Assembly: GCA_963728895.1 (NCBI GenBank)
Contig: CAVSLM010000008.1
Location: forward strand, 272,445 to 336,444
DNA: 64,000 nt
Source of the DNA: CAVSLM01 sp963728895
GTDB lineage: Bacteria > Pseudomonadota > Gammaproteobacteria > JBBQDK01
Direction: 5' to 3'
In this document: piece after piece, positions 31,827 through 38,377 of the stretch
Layout of the letters: each line of letters opens with the position of its first letter
Numbering within the stretch: position 1 is the stretch's first letter
Made by a program: the position numbers and the translations under genes
Notes under the pieces: model-generated
Told to the model about the DNA's origin: nothing
What the model saw: only the letters and a program-made list of their open reading frames with translations
Databases searched by the model: none

Positions 31827-32004
31827 TCGCGCGTGCCGGGCGCCGGACCCCGGCACATCGACCCCGCATCGACGAGCGCTTTGCAGTAGTGGCCGCAGAA
31901 CCCGTCTTATACTGAGATTGATCCGGCGTGAGCCGGTTCTCGCCGCGGCGTGCCGCGCAGGCAGCCGATGGCGATGCGCAACTGTTCGGCCGAAAAGGGA
32001 ATTC

Positions 32005-32637
32005 ATGGCGAATCTCATCACATCTGCGCGGTTCCTGCTGCTGTTCGTACTGGTCGCCCTCGCCTATGCCGCACCACCGGCCTGGCAGCTCGGCAACCCG
32101 TTGCTGCTGATCGTCATCATCGTGCTGGACGGCGTCGACGGCTATGTCGCACGCCGGCGCGGCGAGACCTCGGTGTTCGGATCGCTCTACGACATTGCGG
32201 TCGACCGCGTGGTGGAAAACGTGCTGTGGATCGTGCTTGCCGATCTCGACCTGGTGCCGGTGTGGGTGGCGCTGCTGTTCATCACCCGCGGCGTGCTGGT
32301 CGACACCATCCGCGGACACGGCGCGGCGCAGGGCGAGAGCGCGTTCCGGATGATGCGCACCGCATGGGGGAAATTCCTGGTCGCGAGCCGCTTCATGCGC
32401 GCCCTGTACGGTACCGTGAAAGCGACCACTTTCGCCTGGATCCTGCTGTTCCAGCCTTTCCCGCACCTGTATCCGCAGCGCTGGGCGCACTGGTCTGCCA
32501 GCGTGATGCTCGTCACCCATGTACTCGTCACCGCTGCCGTGGTCCTGTGCCTGGTGCGCGGCTTCCCGGTGCTGGCGGAGTTCTATCTTGCACGCGCGCC
32601 GGCCGGAAAGGGCCATACCGTGCGCGGGCATCGCTGA
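32005..32637 (+). CDS. CDP-alcohol phosphatidyltransferase family protein
   Basis: 210 residues with about six membrane helices. The family motif DGx2ARx8Gx3Dx3D is complete: DGVDGYVARRRGETSVF then G-SLYD-IAVD, giving Asp42, Asp45, Asp63 and Asp67 as metal ligands. It transfers a phosphatidyl (or similar) group from a CDP-activated donor to an alcohol. Phosphatidylglycerophosphate synthase is the nearest well-known type, but substrate cannot be assigned. Its TGA overlaps the ATG of the following HAD hydrolase by one base, so a two-step reaction (phosphatidyl transfer then dephosphorylation, as in PgsA plus a Pgp phosphatase) is a reasonable inference. Confidence 0.85.
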   Translation: MANLITSARFLLLFVLVALAYAAPPAWQLGNPLLLIVIIVLDGVDGYVARRRGETSVFGSLYDIAVDRVVENVLWIVLADLDLVPVWVALLFITRGVLVDTIRGHGAAQGESAFRMMRTAWGKFLVASRFMRALYGTVKATTFAWILLFQPFPHLYPQRWAHWSASVMLVTHVLVTAAVVLCLVRGFPVLAEFYLARAPAGKGHTVRGHR

Positions 32638-33326
32638 TGTGCGCCGCGCTGGTGGACGTCGACGGCACGTTGTGTGCCAAGCCGAGCACTGAAGCGCGGT
32701 TTCTGCGCCATCTGCTCGGTAGCGGTGTGGTGGGGGCGGTGCAGCTCGCCGCTGCCGGCTGGTTTTTGCTGCGTTACGCATCGCGCTATGGGCGGTTCGT
32801 GACGCAGAAGAACAAGGCATATCTCTGCGGTCTGTCGGTGCAGGCGGTTGCGGATCTCGCGCAGGCGTTCGTTGCCACCGAGCTTGCCGCGCGCCTGCGT
32901 CCCGCGGTGCTGGCGCGCATCGCCGCGCATCGCGAGCGCGGGGAGGCCATCATATTGCTGACCGGTACGCCGGATTTTCTCGCCGCACCCATCGCGGGGC
33001 TGATCGGCACGCCGTACTGGATCGCCGCGCGCTGTGCGCAGCGCAACGGTCGCTATCTTGCCGCGCCGCCCGTGTTTCATCCCTTCGGGATCGACAAGCT
33101 GCGTTGCGCCGAGGCCTGGTGTGCAGCCAACGGTGTGCGCCTGCAGGAGTGCACGGCCTATGCCGACGCCCACACGGACCTCGCGCTGCTGCAGCACGTG
33201 GGAAGGCCGGTCGCCGTCTACCCCGATGGCCGCCTGGCACGCGCCGCCGAGCGCCACGGCTGGGAGGTGCTGAGCGCGGCCCATGCCGAATGCCCTGCTG
33301 CCTGCGCGGTGGAACCGAAGCCGTAG
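32637..33326 (+). CDS. HAD-superfamily subfamily IB hydrolase
   Basis: 229 residues. HAD motif I is DVDGTL (Asp7 nucleophile, Asp9 acid/base), motif II is LLTGTP, motif III lysine lies in the FGIDKLRCAEAW region, and motif IV is AYADAHTDLALL. The SerB/CicA-like IB subfamily includes phosphoserine and lysophospholipid phosphatases. Start overlaps the stop of the CDP-alcohol phosphatidyltransferase, so the pair is translationally coupled and the substrate may be a phosphorylated phospholipid headgroup product. Confidence 0.85.
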   Translation: MCAALVDVDGTLCAKPSTEARFLRHLLGSGVVGAVQLAAAGWFLLRYASRYGRFVTQKNKAYLCGLSVQAVADLAQAFVATELAARLRPAVLARIAAHRERGEAIILLTGTPDFLAAPIAGLIGTPYWIAARCAQRNGRYLAAPPVFHPFGIDKLRCAEAWCAANGVRLQECTAYADAHTDLALLQHVGRPVAVYPDGRLARAAERHGWEVLSAAHAECPAACAVEPKP

Positions 33327-33448
33327 GGCGGGTTCGTGAACCGCCCCGACGGGCGAGGGGCCCGCACAGCGCGCGAAGCTCGACCATGGCCAATGTTCCG
33401 GGTGCGCAACGGTGCTTCATGCACTCATGGCCCCGGCGGGTCACGAAT

Positions 33449-33573
33449 GGCGGATGCGCTGCGCTTATCCGCCCTACGGTAGGGTGCGTGGGATGGCATT
33501 CGGCGATGTGCTGCTCGCGAAGCTGGACGCCCGAAGGGTGGGGTGGCGGATGCGCTGCGCTTATCCGCCCTAC
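33449..33573. repeat. 96-bp REP composite unit (two palindromes)
   Basis: REP palindromes GGCGGAT...ATCCGCC-CTAC at 33449-33477 and 33545-33573 are exactly 96 bp apart, with GGCGATGTGCTGCTCGCGA between them. This is the same composite as at 28084-28310, in the same orientation. No gene lies between 33327 and 34051. Confidence 0.7.
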
Positions 33574-33709
33574 ATCTGATGGGATCCGGTGATCGCGCCG
33601 CAGGGGGAGGAACGGTGGAACCGCTGCGCTTGTTTCACCACGCGTTCGGTTCGGTCGGAGCGGTGGGTATTGGGGCCGGAGTCAAACGCCAGGGCGTGGC
33701 TGCGAAGCG

Positions 33710-34038
33710 GTAGGGCGGATAAGCGCAGCGCATCCGCCATCCCTACCATGCCGAGCGTGACCGCGGGCTTGTGTTGTGGGAGCCGTAGGGCGGATAAGCG
33801 CAGCGCATCCGCCATCCCCACCATGCCGAGCGTGACCGCGGGCTTGTGTTGTGGGAGCGGTAGGGCGGATAAGCGCAGCGCATCCGCCATCCCTACCATG
33901 CCGAGCGTGACCGCGGGCTTGTGTTGTGGGAGCGGTAGGGCGGATAAGCGCAGCGCATCCGCCATCCCTACCATGCCGAGCGTGACCGCGGGCTTGTGTT
34001 GTGGGAGCGGTAGGGCGGATAAGCGCAGCGCATCCGCC
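33710..34038. repeat. 75-bp tandem array of GTAG-REP palindromes
   Basis: GTAG followed by GGCGGAT...ATCCGCC begins at 33710, 33785, 33860, 33935 and 34010, an exact 75-bp period. The spacer (ATCCCTACCATGCCGAGCGT then GACCGCGGGCTTGTGTTGTG) is also nearly identical in every unit, with single differences such as CCCTACC versus CCCCACC. There are four full units plus a terminal palindrome. The array ends 14 bp before the stop codon of the leftward ADP-ribosylglycohydrolase gene, so in its transcript it would form a series of hairpins in the 3' region. Confidence 0.85.
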
Positions 34039-34051
34039 ATCCATGCTGTAG

Positions 34052-34822
34052 TCACAGCCCGCACGCCGCGGAAAACGCATCGACCACGGCCAACAGCTCC
34101 TGCGGCAGCACGGCGCGTACGCCGAAGGCGATGGCCGGTGGAATGCGCTTGTAATAGGCCTGGGCGATGCCGCCGGCGATGCACGCCAGGGTATCGCTGT
34201 CGCCGCCGAGCGAGACGGCGTTGCGGACCGCACTCTCGAAGTCGCTCGACTCGAGGAAGGCGATGATGGCCTGAGGCACCGAGCCCTGGCAGGAGACGTC
34301 GAAGCGGTAATCGGGACGGATTTCGTCCAGCGTGACGTCCAATCGGTAGCCGAAGCGCGCGGCGATTTCGCGGCGCAGCGTGGCCTTGCTCGCACCGTAG
34401 CGCACCAGGTGTATTGCGAGTGCCGTGGCCTGCGCGCCCCTGATGCCTTCGGGATGACTGTGGGTGACGGCGGCGCTCGATGCCGCTTCGCGCAGCACCT
34501 GCTCCTCCGACTCGGCCGCGAAGCCGATGGGGCTTGCACGCATGGCGGCACCGTTGCCCCAGCTGTTGTAGGGGCCGGTGTCGGGGGCGAACAGCCACTC
34601 GAAGAACGACGCACCGTAACCGGCGTCTGGATAGCGCCGCCCGTAGGCGCGCAGCGCCGCGGCATAGTCGCGGCCGTACAGCAGGGCGTCGGCCACGGCC
34701 ACCGTGAGCACGGTATCGTCGGTGTACCGGCAATCGGCGGCGAACAGGGGGAAGTCCGTGGTCTTGATCGGCCGGCCCTCGTACACCGAGCCGATCACGT
34801 CACCCGCAATCGCACCGAGCAT
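34052..34822 (-). CDS. ADP-ribosylglycohydrolase (DraG-like) family protein
   Basis: 256 residues. MLGAIAGDVIGSVYEGRP opens the fold; YTDDTVLT (Asp35, Asp36) and SLGGDSDTLACIAGGIAQAY carry the acidic residues that bind the two magnesium ions. The family removes ADP-ribose from modified proteins or small molecules; the closest known relatives include DraG, but no nitrogenase genes are here, so the target is unknown. The start lies about 60 bp from MITE-like copy C, and the 3' end abuts the 75-bp REP array. Confidence 0.85.
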   Translation of the reverse strand: MLGAIAGDVIGSVYEGRPIKTTDFPLFAADCRYTDDTVLTVAVADALLYGRDYAAALRAYGRRYPDAGYGASFFEWLFAPDTGPYNSWGNGAAMRASPIGFAAESEEQVLREAASSAAVTHSHPEGIRGAQATALAIHLVRYGASKATLRREIAARFGYRLDVTLDEIRPDYRFDVSCQGSVPQAIIAFLESSDFESAVRNAVSLGGDSDTLACIAGGIAQAYYKRIPPAIAFGVRAVLPQELLAVVDAFSAACGL

Positions 34823-34882
34823 CGAAGTCCTTTCCCCGAAGCCACCGTACTGGTCCCGGTCTGCCCGCGTAACCCGCGCGTC

Positions 34883-35145
34883 GCTGGCCCGGGAATCTCA
34901 CCAGCATCCCGGAAGCTGGCGGAATTCGCAGCCGTCCTGGCGCCGGGCTGGAGCGAAAGGGGCAGCCGTGGCGATCACTTGAGTGAAGACCAGGCCAGGG
35001 CGAGCGACAAACCGGCAGGGGCGGGACAGGCCGGCGGCGTGAATTGTCTGTCATCGTTCGGCGATCATGAAGAATGCCGGATCTTCCTCGCCATCCATTC
35101 ACTTACCGGCCAGCCGCTGGCCGGCGGGTGAGATGTTCGGACCAG
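34883..35145. mobile_element. MITE-like element, copy C (complete, 263 bp, opposite orientation to A and B)
   Basis: Ends CTGGCCCGGGAATCTCACC on the left and, at the right, GGTGAGATGTTCGGACCAG, imperfect inverted repeats of the family consensus. The interior matches the other full copies, including GAATTCGCAGCCGTCCTGG, CACTTGAGTGAAGACC, GATCTTCC and the palindrome GGCCAGCCGCTGGCCGGC. Its right 47 bp encode the last residues and stop codon of the leftward fatty-acid hydroxylase gene. Confidence 0.75.
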
Positions 35146-36058
35146 CCCGACTTACGCCAGGTGCCGCCACGCTGGCGACCTGACTATTCGGAGAGGCGGG
35201 CATGCCGTCCGGCTTGCCGCCCCAGGCTCGACGGTTGATGGTATAGCCGCTGATGCCGCCGTGAAACGGAATCGCCAGCAGTCCCGGCAGCCAGGTGACG
35301 TCGCGCGCCGCATGCCAGCCTCGAATACCCACCACCATGTGCTCGTGGCCGGCGCGCGGCTGTGCGCGGTAGGTGCCGAACAGGCGGTCCCACCAGGACA
35401 GGCTGAATCCGAAGTTGCTGTTGGCCTCGTCGTCCTCCACCGAATGATGCACGCGGTGCATGTCCGGCGTCACTACCACCCAGCGCAGCCGGCGGTCCAC
35501 GCTGGCCGGCAGGCGCACGTTGCCGTGGTTGAACATCGAGGACGCATTGAGCACCACCTCGAACAAGACCACGGCGGCGAGCGGCGGGCCGACCAGGACG
35601 ACGACCATGAACTTGATCAGCATGGACAGCAGAATCTCCAGCGGATGAAACCGCACCCCGGTCGTGACGTCGAAATCCGGGTCGGCATGATGCACCCGAT
35701 GCAGACGCCACAACGCCGGGACGGCGTGGAACATCACGTGCTGCAGCCAGATGGCGAGATCGAGCAGCAGCAGGGAGCCTGCGATCGCGACCCAGGCCGG
35801 CGCGGCAAGGAGATTGAACAGCCCCCAGCCGTGGTCCTTGGCGAGCGCTGCCACGCCCACGGCGGCGGCGGGAAACACCAGGCGCAGCAACAGGGCACCG
35901 GTCGCCGTCAGCGCCAGGTTGTTCGCCCAGCGCAGCCAGCGCGACACCTGCGGCACGCGGCGCGCCCCGAAAGTCTCCCACAGCCCCATCACCGCCAGCA
36001 CTCCGACGAAGGAACCGAGCCGGATGAGGGCCTCATGTGTCGCAACGAATGTTTCCAT
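35099..36058 (-). CDS. Sterol desaturase/fatty acid hydroxylase family protein, C-terminus supplied by a MITE
   Basis: 319 residues with four hydrophobic segments. The di-iron histidine clusters are present: HVMFH, HRVHH (in LHRVHHADPDFD) and, after a gap, HGNVRLP / MHRVHHSVEDDEANSNFGFS. This integral-membrane superfamily hydroxylates or desaturates lipids, sterols or carotenoids using oxygen; the substrate is unassigned. The final residues NISPAGQRLAGK and the TGA lie inside MITE-like copy C and match the end of the CoA-ligase-like protein at 26845. Start at 36058, preceded by GAGGCAGGGC. Confidence 0.85.
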   Translation of the reverse strand: METFVATHEALIRLGSFVGVLAVMGLWETFGARRVPQVSRWLRWANNLALTATGALLLRLVFPAAAVGVAALAKDHGWGLFNLLAAPAWVAIAGSLLLLDLAIWLQHVMFHAVPALWRLHRVHHADPDFDVTTGVRFHPLEILLSMLIKFMVVVLVGPPLAAVVLFEVVLNASSMFNHGNVRLPASVDRRLRWVVVTPDMHRVHHSVEDDEANSNFGFSLSWWDRLFGTYRAQPRAGHEHMVVGIRGWHAARDVTWLPGLLAIPFHGGISGYTINRRAWGGKPDGMPASPNSQVASVAAPGVSRAGPNISPAGQRLAGK

Positions 36059-36187
36059 GCCCTGCCTCGCGCCATTGAGCCGCCGATGTCGGAAACCTAT
36101 ACAGTTACGCCTTGCGGTTGCGGCCTTCAACCCCCAGCGGGCGGGAACAGCGGGCGGGAGCATCGGGCGCCTGCGGATTTCACGCCC

Positions 36188-37111
36188 TCACAGCGGGCGC
36201 ACGCAGGTCAGCGGGCAGGCGCGGATCGCCGTGCGCAGGGCTTCGATGGCCTTGTGGCGCGGGAAGCTGACACGCCATGCGAGCGCGACCCGGCGCTTCG
36301 GTGCCGGATTGCGCAGCCGGCGCACGGCGAGCAGGCGCTGCGCGTAGCGCTCGGCGCCGGTGGCGGTGCACGGCAGCACGGTCACTCCCATGCCGGAGGC
36401 GACCATGTGGCGGATGGTTTCCAGGGAGCTGCCCGCAAGCGGCGCCGGATACTCTGCATCACCGCCCGCGGCGCGGCCGCAATCGGGGCATGATTCGATC
36501 ACCTGTTCGCGGAAGCAGTGCCCGGGCCCGAGCAACAGCAGGTTGTCCGCCGCGAGCTCGGCGAGCGTCACGGTCTTGCGGCTGTTCAGCGGATGCGCGC
36601 TCGGCAGCAGCGCCACGAACGGCTCCTCGTACAGCGGCAGCACGACCACGCCCGGCTCCTCGAACGGCAGGGAAATGATGATGGCATCGAGCTCGCCCTG
36701 CTTGAGCTGGCGGCGCAGCACGGCGGTGTAGTTCTCCTCGAGCACCAGCGGCATGTTGGGCGCCGAGTCATGCAGCGTCGGGATGAGGGCGGGGAGGAGA
36801 TAGGGACCGACCGTGTAGATGGCGCCGAGGCGCAATGGCCCTTGCAGCTGATCGGCCTGATCGTGGGCACTCTGTCGTATTGTCTCGACGATCTCCAGCA
36901 CCTGCTGGGCCTGTGCTGCCACCCTGGTGCCGGCATGGGTCACCGAAATGTCGTTCTTACCGCGCTCGAAGAGGGCAACGCCCAGCTCCTCCTCGAGCTT
37001 CTTGATCGCGACGCTCAGCGTCGGCTGACTGACGAAGCAGGCTTCCGCCGCCCGCCCGAAATGCCGCTCCCGGGCCAGGGCCACCACGTACTTGAGCTCG
37101 CTCAGTGTCAC
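36188..37111 (-). CDS. oxyR: Hydrogen-peroxide-sensing LysR-type regulator OxyR
   Basis: 307 residues from a GTG at 37111, almost the length of E. coli OxyR (305). The N-terminal winged helix-turn-helix reads LKYVVALARERHFGRAAEAC, then VSQPTLSVAIKKLEEELGVA. The sensor domain carries GPGHCFREQVIESC with Cys199 and Cys208, the same positions and spacing as the peroxide-sensing disulfide pair, plus two further cysteines just after (PDC and CTATG region). It should activate antioxidant genes when oxidised; dps lies divergently next to it. An OxyR-type half operator (ATAG-N7-CTAT) is 19 bp upstream, consistent with autoregulation. Confidence 0.92.
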   Translation of the reverse strand: MTLSELKYVVALARERHFGRAAEACFVSQPTLSVAIKKLEEELGVALFERGKNDISVTHAGTRVAAQAQQVLEIVETIRQSAHDQADQLQGPLRLGAIYTVGPYLLPALIPTLHDSAPNMPLVLEENYTAVLRRQLKQGELDAIIISLPFEEPGVVVLPLYEEPFVALLPSAHPLNSRKTVTLAELAADNLLLLGPGHCFREQVIESCPDCGRAAGGDAEYPAPLAGSSLETIRHMVASGMGVTVLPCTATGAERYAQRLLAVRRLRNPAPKRRVALAWRVSFPRHKAIEALRTAIRACPLTCVRPL

Positions 37112-37129
37112 GGAATTGGCTTGGCAGTG

Positions 37130-37144
37130 ATAGGGAATACCTAT
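37130..37144. promoter_or_regulatory. OxyR-type operator half (ATAG-N7-CTAT)
   Basis: ATAG at 37130-37133 and CTAT at 37141-37144 with seven bases between. This is one unit of the ATAG-N7-CTAT-N7-ATAG-N7-CTAT consensus to which an OxyR tetramer binds. The following seven bases lead to GTTG, a poor match for the next ATAG. Position, 19 bp before the oxyR start, fits negative autoregulation and possibly control of divergent dps. Confidence 0.6.
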
Positions 37145-37197
37145 TGTAACCGTTGGAAGAATCCATTTCGACAACCGCGGTGCAGGGGTTACTCTTG

Positions 37198-37348
37198 AAC
37201 CCGCAGATCTCACCAACCGGGTGGGGTATGGGCCGGCGCGGCGTGAACGGTGTGTCATCGTTCGGCGATCGTGAAGCCGCCAGATCTTCCCTGCGATCCG
37301 GTCACTGGCCGGCCAGCGGCTGGCCGGCTGGTGAGATTTCCGGATTAA
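37198..37348. mobile_element. MITE-like element, copy D (internally deleted, about 150 bp), between oxyR and dps
   Basis: The left end is degraded (GCAGATCTCACCAACC) and the right end intact (GCTGGTGAGATTTCCGGATT). The interior matches only the second half of full copies (GTGTGTCATCGTTCGGCGAT, CCAGATCTTCC, GGCCAGCGGCTGGCC); roughly 100 bp are missing. Orientation equals copy C. It separates the operator near oxyR from dps, whose start is 60 bp further on. Confidence 0.7.
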
Positions 37349-37407
37349 CCTATGAGCAGACGGTCCATCCGGACCGGGGCTTCATCCAAGCATGAAAGGA
37401 GACCAAC

Positions 37408-37890
37408 ATGAACCAGAGCACCATACCCATCGACATCGGGATCAGCGACAAGGACCGCGCGGCCATCGCCGAGGGCCTGTCGCGCCTGCTGGCGGACACG
37501 TACACGCTGTACCTCAAGACCCACAACTTCCATTGGAACGTCACCGGTCCGATGTTCAACACGCTGCACCTGATGTTCGAACAGCAGTACAACGAGCTGG
37601 CGCTGGCGGTGGATGCCGTCGCCGAACGCATCCGCGCCCTGGGATTCGCCGCGCCCGGGAGCTACGCGCAGTTCGCCGAGCTGACCAGCATCCGTGAGGA
37701 AACCACGACGCCCGAGGCGTCGGAGATGCTGCGCCAGCTGGTTGCCGACCAGGAGTCCGTGGTGCGCACGGCACGCAGCATCTTTCCGGTCGTGGACCAG
37801 GCGAACGACGAGCCCACCGCCGACCTGTTGACCCAGCGCATGCAGACGCACGAAAAGACCGCCTGGATGCTGCGTAGCCTGTTGCAGTAG
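37408..37890 (+). CDS. dps: Dps-family DNA-binding ferritin-like protein
   Basis: 160 residues, a single four-helix bundle that assembles as a dodecamer storing iron and protecting DNA. Ferroxidase ligands are in HNFHWNVTGPMFNTLHLMFE (two His, then the D/E pair in the following helix, QQYNELALAVDAVAERIRAL) at the dimer interface. The N-terminus (MNQSTIPIDIGISDKDR) is short and hardly basic, so non-specific DNA binding may be weak. GAAAGGAGACCAAC precedes the ATG. Divergent oxyR suggests peroxide induction; rpoS in the same window could give stationary-phase control. Confidence 0.93.
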   Translation: MNQSTIPIDIGISDKDRAAIAEGLSRLLADTYTLYLKTHNFHWNVTGPMFNTLHLMFEQQYNELALAVDAVAERIRALGFAAPGSYAQFAELTSIREETTTPEASEMLRQLVADQESVVRTARSIFPVVDQANDEPTADLLTQRMQTHEKTAWMLRSLLQ

Positions 37891-37926
37891 CGACCGCCCC
37901 GCGAACCGGCCCTGCGACTTCCGTCG

Positions 37927-38216
37927 AGCCCGGATATCTCACCAGCCGGCCAGCGGCTGGCCGGTAACCGGGTTCGACAACCCGGATGGAGCGAAGTGGA
38001 ATCCGGGGATCGGGGATCACAATGCCAGTCCGATACCCAAACCACGGGACTGGGTTCCATCCCCTCGATTCCGCTTCGCTTCATCGAGGCTACGAGCTCC
38101 CCTTCTACAGGCGCTCGAGCCGCCAGACAAAGCCGCTGACGCGTTCTCCACACGCGCCCCCATGCAACTCCCGGGACGGCCGCGAATTCCGCCCGCTTCC
38201 GGGATGCCGTTCGGAT
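37927..38216. mobile_element. MITE-like element, copy E (degenerate), with inserted REP-like hairpin pair
   Basis: The left end GGATATCTCACCAGCCGGCC, then CAGCGGCTGGCCGG, is clear; near the right CCGCGAATTCCGCCCGCTTC, then CGGGATGCC, matches the far end of full copies but the terminal repeat itself is lost. The middle holds an unrelated inverted pair of hairpins: CCCGGATGGAGCGAAGTGGA, then ATCCGGG (about 37980-38005), and CCTCGATTCCGCTTCGCTTC, then ATCGAGG (38063-38090). The rest of the gap to the histidine kinase (37891-38377) holds no gene. Confidence 0.5.
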
Positions 38217-38377
38217 TGACGCCGCCCGGTCCGGAGCGGCGGAGGGACGGGTCCTGCGCTACGCTTCACGGGTCGGGCGCGCGGGGTGCGAGAACGCGGG
38301 TATGCGGCCCTTTCTGAACGATCGAGCATCTACCGGCGCACCTGATCCATCCCGCGCAGACGGTTCTCCTGTTGTGG

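Noticed and set aside
33710..34038. CRISPR-like regular repeat
   Set aside because: The period is regular but the spacers are nearly identical to one another, the unit contains a REP palindrome, and no cas gene is near.
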